Notes: generated by a model not told the origin, from the letters alone. Shown: positions 38,219-52,780, numbered from the stretch's first letter. The stretch: 64,000 nucleotides of DNA from Pomacea canaliculata (GCF_003073045.1 NC_037602.1:10464464-10528463); one strand, 5' to 3'. Program-made: numbers and translations.

Positions 38219-40064
38219 AACACTGTGGTGCAGATGAGCTCAAACCCTGTCTCGAAATGTCCACACTGTATACACTACATAGCTAAATGTTTTCCTTCAA
38301 AAATCTGCTAGCACGAAGGTACGACGATGATGATTATGACTGATGATTAATGATGATTAATGATGATGATGATAACATCTAACCTTCTGTACCGTTTTTT
38401 ACCTGAGTGCAGAAGAACGGAACACTAAGCGACGTGGAATCATGGAACTTCGCGCTCGCTTGACTTCCAATGGAAAGGTTTGAAAAAGTCTTTCTTTGAC
38501 AACTAGAATTATTATTTAGTCAGTTGCATGTGTCTAAATCAATGACTTCAGTAATTTTGTAGACACGGGCTACTCTTATAAGTTTATGCCATATAAACTG
38601 CATCGGTCTTGAGAGAAAACCAATGCTGCCATTAAGAGAGGAAATATAAAATAACATCTTTATCTGACTGTGTGATGCCACTTGCTGCGAATTTTATGGG
38701 TAATATATCTTATGAGACGATTTTCGTCTTTTCTCGAGTGACCTTTAACCCATCAGGCCAATTTTATAAAACAGCTCTCCTCGTTAGGCACCATATATAT
38801 ATATAAACATAAGGAAATACATATATTCAAGTATTCAACTAGACACAGGTTTATCTCCATGACCTCATTCTAAAGTATGAAAATTATGGTCAGTCGTTTT
38901 GTGTTTCATTAGTCTTGAGAACGGCTTTGCTTATTAGCACTGTGGAACACTCAATTTTACTACTGGTGATAGACTCTCAGACCTGAATATAATAATGATA
39001 ACTATAATGGTGATAATGATAACGATAATGGCGATGTGGTAGTCGTTGTGAGGATGATAATGATGACCATGATGATGATGCGATGGTGGTTTTTTTTTTG
39101 TTTTTGTTTTCTTTGTACGTATTGTTGTGTATAAGAAACCGTTATTTTTGCAGGAACAGGCTGGAGTAGATGTCAATCGCCTTCTGGGAGAACCTCGTGA
39201 ATAATCTAACAGAAGAAACATCGATCAGTTATGATTATCCCTGAGCTCTGTCAACGTATTGAAGTTCAGCGGTTTCTTCAAGAAAACTGTCTTCGTGCCT
39301 GATGTCTCGACAGTCGCAAACTATTTCTCCTTCTTTTCACGCGTCTATACACTTATTATTATTTCTTTGTGTTGAGCAGTGTTTGTTTACTCAATGTTGT
39401 AAACTGAATTGCGAGCATCTGACTCAGATGTCGTCCCATAAATCAACACAATCTCCCGAATAATAAATAAGTGTAAGCCCACATACAGGTCTTTGTAATT
39501 TGTTGCAAGAAAAAACATGTGTGGGATGCAGTGTGTTGTTTGTGACTTCTGTGTCGTCCGACAAAATCAGGATTTTGAATTCTACAAATCGAAATTCACG
39601 CCTATAACCAGAATTAAAATTTAGGTTTGACATTTTAGGTAATTTTTTAAATACATACATACATTCATTTTTTATAATGATTATACGGTTAAGCTATAGA
39701 ATACTAAATGAAAAGACAATACATTTCTGCAGGTAAATTCTTTAGAGTCGATATTGGGGTATTTGTACGTATGAATCTTTTAGAAACTATATGTGAGATA
39801 TTTTTTTATGTTAGGATAATAATCTTCCAGAAACAAAGTAGTCAAGCTATTCCTCCAGTCTACGACTAGTAGTCGATAAGAGACGTAAAGTGAAAAAAAA
39901 TTCTGTTAGGTTAATGTAGGTGACTCAGCGCCACCTATAAAGCTGGTCTACCGTTTTCTGCGAAGCATCAATCATTGTGGGGAGTTTGCTCGGGGAACAC
40001 CCGAGAAAGGTATGCAATCAACAGGAATTTACCTTTAGCTGTCAAATTAACTTTCCACTAAATG
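38219..40064. other. Downstream region of PLAT-R
   Basis: Non-coding mirror of 29.65-31.59 kb with the same GATGAT/ATGATG simple repeats (38.33-38.37 and about 39.0-39.09 kb). No gene is supported. Confidence 0.6.
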
Positions 40065-41370
40065 GGAAAAGAAAAATGACAGTGATGTCCCTTGGCCCAA
40101 CTGCAGCTAGAGTGGATTAGCTCGCTCTCTTCTCTCTTTCGCTTTTCTTCTTTTCCTGTTAATGTGAGTCAAGCTTTTTGGTGTAATTTTAATCTGTCCA
40201 TCTTTAATGTAATTTCATATATTACTGGATTTATTACTGGATTTTGTATCTATCTGTGCCATTTTTCTTCTTTTCTATGTTTATTTCTACTGCCACGTCA
40301 GCGCCATCTTGTCGTAACGTACATTCGCTGTGTCAGGGTTCAACGAGGTCACATTCCCCTCATGCGCATGAAAATTCACCAATTTCAAACAAATAATAAA
40401 AAACCTGTAAGAGATAGAAAAAAATTAAACTAATTATAAGAGATCAAAACTGTGTGAAACACAAATTTTTACATCTGAATTCTGCATAAGCAGTCATTTA
40501 TTAGGTAATCTAAAGCTAATTAGGTAGGTGTAATTGAATTAAAATAAAATTTTCACTCAGGGTTGCACAGGATATATCATGCTAGCACAAGTTACACTTC
40601 CAGGAATCACACTTTGATAACCGCATATAAACTTGAAATGAATAAACATTATTCTTGTCAAAAAAACAAACAACAAAAATCAGATTGATGTATTTAATAA
40701 TACTATTATCGGTATGCTAAGAAGGTACAGAGCCACGCGAAAACATATCACTACGGAGCACCAAGTGCCTGCGAAGTAAATTTTTGTTTAAAAAAAAACA
40801 CATTTCTGTTAAACTACAAAAAAAAAGACAAATATATGTGATACGTCGTTTAAAAGAGCATTTTAAAAACATTTGCGTGGTGTTAATTTCAAGAATTATA
40901 GGTTCTGATAGGTTTGTAGTAAGCTCACATCAAAGATAGTAACTGTATCGGGCAGAGAATTCACAATCCGGATGGAAGGTCACAAGTCAGAAATTAAAAA
41001 AAAAATTTACACAACATATACAAGCACAAAGTATAAAACAAGATAATATTTTATTAGAATTTACATTAGAATTTAAATATTACCTACTGTTTTCTTCTCA
41101 TTTTTTGTTGTTTGAGTACAGATCCATTTCAAATCTAGTGTCAGTATGGCGCTCAAGTAAACAAAACAGAGTAGTTTTAACACGACTAAACTTTTTTCAG
41201 CTTTTAAAGGGAAGTAATCGTTGGATGAACAAGACCTAAAGGTTCCCGTGTTTTCTCCCTTATGTATTTGTTCATTTACGCACAGGGTTGCAAATGTAAC
41301 TAAACCAGAAGTTTTTGAGTCTATGAGATAAAGAGAAAAAATGAATGAGTTAAAAAGCAAAATGGGCAGA
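40065..41370. other. Unclassified AT-rich DNA
   Basis: No paralogue in the window. Two ORFs of 113 codons (40092-40433 +, 41073-41414 -) have low-complexity hydrophobic composition and no recognisable domain, so I do not call them genes. Confidence 0.45.
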
Positions 41371-42663
41371 GAGACGACATCCAATATCTGGCAGCTTTTC
41401 AAGTGGGTGATCAAATGTCATCAACATGCGTGTTACAGATAATAACGTTTCAATGCCTTCTCTCACATTTGTTACAAATTATTATTTGTCTTTATAGTCT
41501 TTATGACCAATGTGATCAAGCATGTAGTCTGGTCCAGGGCACGGAGATAAAAGCTAATGCTGTTACTAAAAAGATGAGAGTTACTTTGTATTTTTTATTC
41601 ACTTAATTACTATAATAAAAGTTTCTTGTTTTTTTTTTAAAAAAAAAGCTTTTGTTGTGTGTTGAAGGAAAGAACTCGTAGAAATATCTCGAGACTAAAT
41701 GGTGAGGCTGTGACGGCGCACATATAAAACTAATTTTTTCAGCCTTTTCTTTTTTTTTGCGACACCTTCTTCCCCTTACAATAACCTACTTTATACTCCA
41801 CCCCAACAGACACAAGCAAGGGCACATATAACTGATATAAGAGGGTGGAAAGAAATGGCAGTCATGTGGCTGATTTTACTTTTACAAAATCTTGGGGCCA
41901 TGTAACTTCGTGACACAATAACACATGCCTTGGTGATCGTGGTAACATCGATAAAGCTTACTAGATAGACGACAGGGCTGAGAGAAAGTAAGAGGGAGGA
42001 GTTTGGGCGATATAAATTATGGACTGAGAGTGAGAGGAGAAAAAAGTAAGAAGGGAGATGAAGGGAAAGTGGAAGACAAAAAGAGATAGAGCGAACAAAT
42101 ATGGGGAAACGAAAGAAATGCATTAAAAGAGAAAGAAGACTTAAGAGGAAAGGTGAGATGATTCGAAAGAGTAGGAGTTAAAAAGAACGAGAAAAAGAAG
42201 AAACAAAATCTGTGGTGAGATGGCCTCTCAAATCTGGGGGCTTTTAAAGTCGGTGATCAAATATCGTTAATCTCGGGAGCTATTGACAACAGGGGTCTGT
42301 CAACAGTTTGTGGCAAAGATGTGTTGCTGATGGTAGATGGGCTTCGAGCATCCATCCTCTCTGAGTTAGCCACATACACACACGCACAAAACAATCCAAA
42401 TCTGTGAGAAAAAAAATTGTTATATTTTCAGAAAAGACGGTATACACAGAAGGTGAAACTTCATACAATTGAAAATGTCTTCGGATACAGACAATTTTCT
42501 ATGCTTTTTCTAAACCAAAGGTATTTTAACCTAACTTTACAAACAAACAACAAATTAATAAAAACTTCGATATGAAAGTTATAATTGATCTTTCATACTA
42601 TTACGTCGGAAGAGAAGGCACTGAAGAGGTTTTGTTTGATTGCTGGGACAGAACGATGGACTC
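41371..42663. other. 3' flank of gene C
   Basis: Matches the other C4-like 3' flanks (TCTGGCAGCTTTTCAAGT near 41.39 kb and its cousin at 42.23 kb; R-end-like sequence near 41.55-41.75 kb). The AATAAA found in genes A, B, D and E is changed here (the minus strand reads AATATA near 42.42 kb). No gene. Confidence 0.55.
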
Positions 42664-44132
42664 TCACTTGGTGCAAACAACGCATTGCAGGATGTTGTTG
42701 TTGACGTAGGGAGGACAGGGTAGACTGCCACAGATGCCAACCGTGTAGTACAGCAGCCTGCCGTTGAGGTTAGCACTTGAGGCGATGCGGCCTTCCAGTT
42801 TGCTGTCAACACAGATGAACTCCGTTGACCCGGCGTGTCCGTCGTACCCACTCATTAGAAAACCCGTGTACTCGGAGCTCCACCCAGTCGGACACTTGTT
42901 GGTGCCGGGTATCATGATGTTGGCTGTAAGGTTGTTGATGAAGCACACGGCACACAGAGCATCAAAGTCGTTCTCTGCACGTGATGTCACTTCGTATTCG
43001 GTGCCGTACAGAGAAGAGACGTAGGCAGGTCTTGCTACGTCAGTGGCTACGGGATTGGGTGGTAGACACAGGTAGTTGGCTCCAGATCCGGGTGAGGTGT
43101 AAACACTGCCCCCCATATAACCTTTTGGATTACAGAATATTTACACGTTACTGTGACATTATCGCACGTTTTATTTTCTATGGTCTGTTAGACAGCAGTT
43201 CATTAAACCTAACATTTGATCATTGTTTTACACACACTTTGTCAGAAGTTAAAAAGCACAAAAAAAAAGAAAAAGAAAAGAAAAGTATATGCCAACTTTT
43301 GCAAACATAATTTGCACGCACATTTTATTCTTTCTACAGTAAACGATAGTCAGGAACCATTCAAAATGATGTATTTCTTTCTCAAGAATCGTAAAAAAAT
43401 TACCGTTTTTCAGAGCAGTAATACATCTACAAAGGCGTGTTTATTGTGATATATAGATTATATAACAGAAATTATTTTTCTCCAATCTATACAGTCTAAT
43501 CTATACAGTACCCTGCCCTCTATAAACTAAATGAAAAACTAATTACACTAGGCTGGAGAGATATTATTTAAACTTTTTGCTAACATATTTGCTTATATCT
43601 GAACATCTTTTCTGGGATAGGTAAAGATTGCTCTTTATAAGAACCTTCACAATGATATAAAAAAGATTTTAGGGAATGGAAAAGTTTTGACGACTTGATA
43701 TTGTGAGTCTATCAAATGAATCAAATAACAAGAATGTAAAACAATGAGTAAAAGATACATAAGTTACTAAAAACGAAATCTATCATCTATCCACCTATTC
43801 ATTAACATACTCATACTGTCCAGTGTCGTTGCATTAGCATCTTTAATTCAGTTAAAAGTGTACCAGGAGCAGTATGCGACGCTTTAAATTTCAGAAAATG
43901 ATATAAAACTTTCTTATAACTCATGACTTTTAAATAAACAATTCTGTCGCAAGAAAAATAACCGATATTACTTCTGTATAAACATTTTTCAAACTATTAT
44001 GACTTCTCAATGTGAAAGGTCTTCGACAAAGAAATATTTTATGTCAGCATCAGTGCAATGTTTGTTTACCTGAATACACAGTCGCTGCTGCAGAACCACA
44101 CCCACTGTTTCCCCAACGTGTGTACACGGTAC
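42664..44132 (-). pseudogene. Gene C: C4-like gene lacking exon 1
   Basis: Exon 3 (42664-43121) and exon 2 (44070-44132) are intact on the minus strand with a 948-nt intron, giving GTVYTRWGNSGCGSAAATVY then GYMGGSVYTSPGSGANYLCL… to CVVCTK, with ten cysteines. No promoter or signal-peptide exon follows upstream: about 305 bases past exon 2 the sequence switches to repeat R at the edge of block 2 (near 44437). The canonical poly(A) hexamer is also lost. The coding part shows no stop or frameshift, so loss is recent, or an unseen first exon is used. Confidence 0.75.
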
Positions 44133-44437
44133 CTGGAACACAAACAGTGTTGAAGTGTTAGCAACATGATTGTCTTCTCTACCTGTGGGTTGATGGAATT
44201 GTTAAATGAGATGTTAACATATGCAACATCCATATAAAAGGATTTAATAAGTACAGGTAGAATGTAAGTCAGTGATACCAGCACTCAATGTATGGAAGGT
44301 TCGAAGAAGGACAACTTTTATGTATCTCCTTTATCGCAGTATTTGGGTGACTTAGAGTCAAAATCTCACACAAACCACTCGTGATGTACCCAGTTTTTAT
44401 CATTGTAATTTTGAAGAAAACGAGAAGCAGCACTAAC

Positions 44438-46200
44438 ACTAAATGGGTACCGCTGTGATCTTTGTAGTGTGACAGCAGGTAAACTTTTGACCTGTAGAGG
44501 TCAGTTACCGTGTTCAGCAGCACTTTAGGCTCCGCTGTTTGCCATTGGTCCACGCCTTGTCAACTTAGCGATCACGTGATATCGAGGTCCAGCCCATCAG
44601 ACACGTTCCCGCGGGACGCAACCTATGACCCCGCCCCAGTCCAGCTCAGGAGCGTTGAGCTATTTTAAGACCACCGTGCTCTCACGTGACATGCAAATGT
44701 CGGGGTTAGGCCAAGTAAAGCGAAGGTTAACATGGAAAGACTGCTCGGTGCTATAACCAGTGTAAGGCCCACGCAGTAATCATGATACTAGTCAGACTTA
44801 CTAGTTATAAGTTCTACTTATATGCCGTATTTTACCTTCTCAAGTGTTATTACTGAAAATGAAATGGTGTTATCGACAATGCTTATCTCTATGATAATTT
44901 GATAATTGGACACTTCCACCAGTACTGCCCTTGAAACGAGTCGACCTCTTGGTTTTGAGTGGTGGTTAAAGGGGGGGGGGTGCTATTATTGAAATAATTA
45001 TTAAACAGTTTACGAGCATCCTCGATAGCTATCTACGTCGTCGTCGTCGTCGTCGTTGTTGTTGTTGTTGTTGTTGTTATTCAAACATCTTAAAATATGA
45101 GTTTCATCATTAATGTACCCTAAAAAATCCCTCAAACAAATTTCACAGCACATTTCGTCGTTGACGGACAATGGGTACGGGGAGACGATGACTACACGAC
45201 CATTATCTTACAATTATATCGTCAGCAGCAATGTACGTTGTTTTTTTAAAGCCCTTGTACATAATAGAACCTTGCAATAAAAAATAAAATAGCTGAGCTG
45301 CACCTCGATACCACGGGATCGTTCAGCTGAACAGACGTGGAGCTGGTGGACATAGGGCACAAGAAACACTTAAAATTTACGGCATCAATAAAATAATTGT
45401 TTTTTCTAGATATTTTGTACCAAACGTTGTTGAACCGTTATGTCTTTCCTCTTTATTATGTCGGTCTAGAAATGCTCTGTGTTTGCTTGTGTTCAATAAT
45501 ATCAGTTATGATCTCTGCAATGTTTGACCTAGATGGGAAAAAGTGGTTGGAAATAGTCCTCTCTGATAAATTATCGGCTGTTAAAGCAATTTTTGGTCTG
45601 CCTACATATGGAACCAATAAACATCTTTATATAACCACTACCTGCATGCAGTCAAATTATCTAGCTTGGATAGGGTAGCAGGTTGTGTAAAGGTGTTTTA
45701 AAACCAGGGGAAAACAAATTCGCGAGGCGACAGACATTTGGTGCAATGGTCGGGTTAAGTTCTCAAGAGCCTAATTACACTTAAACTGACTGTTTAAAGT
45801 TCGCTCTCCCAGTCTGCTAGCGACATTTCTTGCATCCGGCCTCTTGTGTACAAGCACTTACGCCTGTCAATTAACGGCTTCTCGACGAAGGTTTAAAAAA
45901 CTAGATTGTCGGTCGTGCTGTTATCTAATTCTTCCAGCCATGCTTTGACCAGATGATCTTGTTATCGCCGTAAACAAATGATTACTTATTATGACAAATG
46001 TGATCAAAGCATGCGTCTGGCCCAGCCTATGGAGATGAAAGCTAATGCTGTTACTAAAGAGATGACAGTTGCTTTGCATTTTTTGTATTCACAATTTACT
46101 TTAATAAAAGTTTTTACTTCTGTAAAATGCTACCGAAATATCGTTTGTTGTGTGTTGTGTGTTGAAAAAAGAAGTGGTGAAGCTATGACGGTGCACACAT
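44438..46200 (+). repeat. Repeat R, copy 3 (start of block 2)
   Basis: Matches copy 1 from GGTACCGCTGTGATCTTTGT onward, with about six CGT units (about 45.04 kb). The left edge truncates gene C's intron 1. Confidence 0.85.
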
Positions 46201-46851
46201 TAAACTAATTTTCCAGTCTTTTCTTTTTTTCTGCTTAGGAAGCCGAAAGACGTGTGATAAGTGTGACACCTGGCACCGCTGTGATCTTTGTGAAGTGTGT
46301 CGCCTTTTCACCAGGTAGATGCCAGTTAACATGTTCAGCAGCATTTTAGGCTCCACTGTTTTCATTCAGAAGTTGACAGAACAGTTACACAGACACTATA
46401 GTATGTAAGTACAACCATCTACCCGCTACTGCACCTCAACAGACACAAACATATTTGAGGGTGGAGAAGAAATATTAGTCAGGTGGCTGATTTGTTTTAG
46501 AAAATCGTGGGGCCATGTAGCTGAGTGTCTCTACAATACAGGCCTTGGTGACCGTGGCGACACCGCTACAGCTTACTGAATAGACGACAGGGCTGAGAGA
46601 TAGTAAGAGGGAGGAGGTTAAGCGATAGAAATTATGGACTGAGAGTTAGAGGAGAAAAAAGGTAAGAAGGAAGATGGAGGGAAAGAAGAAGACAAAGAGA
46701 GACAGAGCGAACAAATAAAGGGAAACGAAAGAAATGCATTAAAAAAGGAAGAAGACTTAAGACGAAAGGTGAGATGATGATTTAAGGGAGTAGGAGTTAA
46801 AAACAATGAGAGAAAGAAGAAACAAAATATGTGAAGAGAGAACCTCTAATA

Positions 46852-47680
<829 letters not shown>

Positions 47681-47863
47681 CTCTAATATCTGGCGGCTTT
47701 TAAAGTCGGTGATTGAATATCGTTCATCACGCGAGCTACAGACAACAGCGTCTGTCACCAGTTTATGGCAATGATGTGTTGATGATGATAAATTGACTTC
47801 GAACGTCCGTCCTCTCTGAGTTAGCCACACACACAACAATACAAATCTGTTGAATACAATGGT

Positions 47864-47869
47864 TTTATT
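47864..47869 (-). terminator. Poly(A) signal of gene D
   Basis: AATAAA on the minus strand about 235 nt past the gene D stop. Confidence 0.65.
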
Positions 47870-48103
47870 CGAAGAAAAGACGGTATACACCGACAGTATG
47901 ACTCCGAGCACAGTTGAAACGTGGCTGCGGATACAACCGATTTTTTATTCTTGGTCTAAACCAACTGTATTTTTAACTAACTTTGCACAAAAAAGGACAA
48001 ACTTCTAGGTTAAGTTTATAATTAATTTTTCATCTCATTAAGTCGGAGGAGAACGCTTTGCAGAGGTCTTCTTCTTTGATTGCTGGGACAGAACAATGGA
48101 CTC

Positions 48104-49588
48104 TCACTTGGAGCAAACAACGCATTGCAGGATGTTGTTGTTGACGTAAGGAGGACAGGGTAGACTGCCATAGATGCCAGCCACAAGGTACAGCAGCCTG
48201 CCGTTCTGGTTAGCGCTTGAGTTGTTGCGGCCTTCCATGATGCTGTCCACACAGATGAACTCCGTTGACCCGGCGTGTCCGTCGTACCCACTCATGAGAA
48301 AACCCGTGTACTCGGAGCTCCACCCAGTCGGACACTTGTTGGTGCCGGGTATCATGATGTTGGCTGAGCGAGTGCTGATGAAGCACACGGCACACAGAGC
48401 ATCAAAGTTGTTCGCTGGCCGGTTACTCACTTCGTATTCGGTGCCGTACAGAGAGGACACGTAGGCAGGTCTTGATACGTTAGTGGGTACGGGATTTGGT
48501 GGTAGACACAGGTAGTTGCCTCCAGAGCCGGGTGCGGTGTAAACACTGCCCCCCACATAACCTTTTGGATTACAGAATATTTACACGTTACTGTGACATT
48601 GTCTCACGTGTATTTCCTATCGTCTGGTACACAGCAGTTCATCAAAACTAATGTTTGATCGATGTTTTACATACACTTTGTCACAAGTTCAAAAGCCAAT
48701 AAAAGTATATGCCAACTTTTATTTTTTATTAAGTAAGCGATAGCCAGGAACCATTCAAAGTGATGTATTTCTTTCTCAAGAATTATAAAAATGTTTGCGT
48801 TTGTCAGAGCAGTAATACATCTACAAGAGTGTGCTTATCGTGATACATCGCTTATATGACAGAATTTTTTTCTACAGTCTATACACTCTAATGCCTTGAG
48901 GGCAAACACAAAAAACTTGAAAAATGAGTAAATGCTACCTAAGTTACTGACAACGAAATCCGCAATAGATCTACCTATTCATAAATATATTAATACTGTC
49001 AAGTATCGTTGCAATATCATATTTAATTCGTGTAAAAACTGTACCCAGAGCAATATGAGATGCTTTAAATTTTAAAATATTCATATAAAACATTGTTATA
49101 ACTCATGAGTTTGAATTAAACATTTCTGTAGCAAGAAAAATAACCGATATTGCTTCTGTTTAAACAATTTATTTTTCAAACTATTATGACTTCTCAATGG
49201 TAAAAGTTTCTGACAAAGAAACATTTTATTTGTACATCAGTGCAACCTTTCTTTACCTGAATACACAGTCGCTGCGGTAGAACCACACCCCTTGTTTCCC
49301 CAACGTGTGTAAACGGTACCTGGAACACAAACAGTGTTTAAGTGTAAGCACCGTGATTGTCTTCTCTACCTGTTGGTTAGTGGAATCGTTAAATGCTAGC
49401 TTGCCTTTATTCTGAATATTTATCCATATCTTTTGATACACATAGGTCATAGCACCTAGTCCTGCTAGTATTTTTTAGCAACGAGAAACGTGACTAAGCA
49501 CGTGTACCTGTGTAACCTTCTACTTACCTGCCGCAGTCAAAGCTGGCAGAAGCGAGGAGCACACAAGGATGCTGAGGACAAGTGTCAT
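48104..49588 (-). CDS. Gene D: secreted short-chain collagen C4-like domain protein
   Basis: Minus-strand exons 49528-49588, 49257-49319 and 48104-48561 (introns 208 and 695 nt, phase 1) encode 193 residues. Signal peptide MTLVLSILVCSSLLPALTAA; exon 2 GTVYTRWGNKGCGSTAATVY; exon 3 with the complete motif order. The otherwise fixed Cys of ICGSLPC is Tyr (GIYGSLPC), leaving nine mature cysteines and so an unpaired one. Gene E shares this change. The variable loop reads SNRPANNFD. It pairs head-to-head with gene E. Confidence 0.85.
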
Positions 49589-49650
49589 GGCTGCCGTCTG
49601 GTACTGAATCAGTGGATGACGATACAGATACAGACATGGACCTGCCTGTA

Positions 49651-49658
49651 CTTATATA
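49651..49658 (-). promoter_or_regulatory. TATA box of gene D
   Basis: TATATAAG on the minus strand, 63 nt upstream of the start codon. Confidence 0.8.
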
Positions 49659-50918
49659 GTCAACTTTCTAAAGACAGAGCACAAAAACCAACATCTGTGG
49701 TCTCGCATCAAAGGTAATAATTATTTTCCAATGAAAGCGACAAATCAGTTTGCTGTTTCACCTCAGATCTGTCAGCCGTATCATCGATAAAACGTTTTGT
49801 CCTTGAGTACTAAATGCCAACAGTACCGGATGTACCATCAGGCAAACTTGTGGTGGCGAAGTGCGAAGTCAGGGATGAGGGTGGCGCAAAAATGGTCTGC
49901 TGCTTTTTTTAAGATGAATAATGTTAGGGAAAAATGTCAATGGAATGGAATGACCATAGCAGGACATTTTTCCTCTGCTTACAATGAGACCTCCATGCTA
50001 GCTTCTGTGTACATATCAAGGTGTGGGAGATGCACTTTCAGTGTCCAGGTAATCAGAGTGAAGTAGAGGGTTGAGTAGAGTAAGTAGAGGTGCGAGGGCA
50101 GTAGAGAGTGTTGGTGGATGAGGAAGAGGCTGGTGGCACGGAGTCACGGAGAGGAGGTGACGGAGAATGACCTGCTAATTGTTTTTCGAATTAATGAAAA
50201 ATGTTAGGGAAAATATCTTTTTCTTAAATTAACATTTGCAGGACGCCTTTCCTCCAATTGTAGATGTATTACAGGAAAGACTATTATCTGAGCACGGACG
50301 TGTATACTTGGATTGCTGTCTGCCTGCAGAGACCAACGCTCAGCCACTCGCAAAGTTTTCCTCTGTTAGAAAATTTGGAAAAAATTGTCTGCCAGCAGGG
50401 CAGTAATGTGTGTGTTCGTGTGTTTGTGTGAGGTCTCATTTTTCAAATAACCACACGCACAACAACATTCTGCAATGCGCCATGTGATCCAAGAAAACAC
50501 GATTTGTCTCGTCAGAGAAAACCGACCCTTATCTTCTCTTGAAAACATTTGCTGTAACAAAAATGGTTTATATTCACTTGTAAATACAAGTAAGATGTCA
50601 CTCGAAAAGTGATATTAAATGTAACAAGACCCATGCTATAGTATCTCATTAGTAATCACTATTTACTGTTATAACTAGATCCTTGACCGGCTGCCGGCTG
50701 CCGATTGTCATTGGTCGTTTATTGTCGCATTACCGACGAGAAAGATTAGTGCATTTTACTTTCTCCTCCTACATTGTGACATGACACATCTTGATAGCGT
50801 AGTTATATTTATTTTTGTTAATGGAGCGTTTATTTAAAATTATTTGTTTCGATGCTTCTCTAAAGCTAAGTTGTCTATCAGGATTTATAAGCTCATTCTG
50901 TGTATTATTATTATTATT

Positions 50919-50973
<55 letters not shown>

Positions 50974-52710
50974 CACATCATCATCATCATCATCATCATC
51001 ATCATTATTATTATTATTTGCTTACCCACTCGGGAAGCAGATGTTCTCGGCGAGATGATTTAGTGTACTCAGGTAAGTGAGCTAAATGAAGCAACAGATA
51101 ACTTCAAGCAAGACTTCTACGGTTTTGACAGAAAGAAAACTAGAAACAGAACAGTCTGAAGACAGAAACAGAAAGATTCACCGAAGGATTAATGTGAATA
51201 TTTGGCAGTGGCTACTGCAGATAGTCTTCACTTACGTCAACAAGACTAGAAAGTGAAACAGAATTAGAAGTATACAGTATACTTAATAAATATATAATAT
51301 ATAAAATTATTTTAATTGTATATTTCTTTGTATTTAATACCCTTAAATATATATTCCTAAACATTACGTTCTTACTGTAGATCAAATCCTTGATACAAAT
51401 CAATGACTTTTCTTGCATAAGTTTAAAAAATTTCCTTTCACGTTCGCGGGTGTGTGCGCGAGCACGACTATTTTGTTTATTCACTGTTTCGTAAAATTAG
51501 ACAGAAGAACGGATGCTCGATGCCTAATAGGTATTGTTATTTTTTGTCTCTTTTGACCGGCAGCAGGAACACTCCACAGCCACAGACTGGTGACAGACGT
51601 GACAGATGTGACAAATGGCATTGGGACGCTATTGTCGATAACACTCATTTTGACGACAGTTGATGACCCGCGTGTAAAGACGCCAGATATTAAATTTCCT
51701 CTCTCTGTCTATTTTGCTTTTAGCTTCATTCATATTTTCTATTTGTCGCGCCGTTTGTACCTGTTGGAGCGCAGTACAGCGAGGTCATGGTACTTTCATC
51801 CCAATGTGTTTGTATATTTGCTCTGTTGACTATTGAATGGAAAACAGCGAAGCATAAAATGTTGATCACGGTTTACTGGCCACTACCAGGCAAAGCGCCT
51901 ACTTACTTCCAGATGTCGCACTAATCACACTTACTTCGGCTTCAAAAACAACAAAAGAAAAAAAATCACTAAAAAAATTACTAGTTTTTGTGTGCGACCT
52001 CCCACCCTAACCACCCAGGCTCACGACCTTTCTACACGTTCTTTCATTCAATACTCAACAAACAATCTGCCTGTGGGTTTTTAAATATCGAGAAACTGTT
52101 ATTATAACAATAATACCCATGAATTAATCGCTACAATCTTGTACCACTCCACCCCATGGAAAACCACTGAGGATGCTACTGACGCTCAAGAAAATGAGTC
52201 CCACCAAATGAAACTTGTTCATCTCCTGTCTTGCAATATCCCTCTTGTCACACAGTAATTATCTTCCTCGTTCTTCTCACTTAGGATAGAAGAGGTGAGG
52301 CTGGCATGTGGTCCCATATATCCTAGAGATCCGCTCCGACCAGTCCCTTCCCAATCCACAAGAAACTAGCATGGATGTCTAATTGCAAGCAGACGAAAAA
52401 TGTCCTGCTAAGGTCATTCCATTCCATTCACATTTTTCCCTAACATTATTCATCTTAAAAAAAGCAGCAGACCATTTTTGCGCCACCCTCCTCCCTGACT
52501 TCACACTTCGCCACCACAAGTTTGCCTGATGGTACATCCGGTACTGTTGGCATTTAGTACTCAAGGACAAAACGTTTTATTGATGATACGGATGACAGAT
52601 CTGAGGTGAAACAGCAAACTGATTTGTCGCTTTCATTGGAAAATAATTATTACCTTTGAAGCGAGACCACAGATGTTGTTTTCATTGTGCTCTGTCATTA
52701 GACAGTTGAC
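49659..52710. other. Intergenic DNA between divergent genes D and E
   Basis: Collinear with 4.82-8.29 kb, with a different microsatellite and without the 6035-6222 stretch. No exon is supported. Confidence 0.65.
50905..51018. repeat. (TTA)n(TCA)n(TTA)n compound microsatellite
   Basis: About 26 TCA/ATC units flanked by TTA units. It accounts for poly-Ser, poly-Ile, poly-His and poly-Asp reading frames here that are not genes. Confidence 0.95.
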
Positions 52711-52718
52711 TATATAAG
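52711..52718 (+). promoter_or_regulatory. TATA box of gene E
   Basis: TATATAAG, 63 nt upstream of the start codon. Confidence 0.8.
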
Positions 52719-52780
52719 TACAAGCAGGTCCATGTCTGTATCTGTATCGTCATCCACTGATTCAGTACCAGACGGCAGCC

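Larger units (their letters stand above)
35293..40064 (+). repeat. Right arm of the inverted duplication
   Basis: Mirror of 29641-34911. It extends further outward (39.9-40.06 kb) into sequence that matches 12.2-12.36 kb and 56.25-56.4 kb inverted, i.e. the boundary region next to the C4-like 3' flank. Confidence 0.9.

Noticed and set aside
40092-41414. 113-codon ORFs at 40092-40433 (+) and 41073-41414 (-)
   Set aside because: Phe/Ser/Leu-rich translation of AT- and pyrimidine-rich DNA, with no paralogue, splice context or domain.
50769-51080. Overlapping ORFs with poly-Ser, poly-Ile, poly-Asp and poly-His
   Set aside because: These are translations of the TCA/TTA microsatellite in several frames; there is no flanking coding signal.
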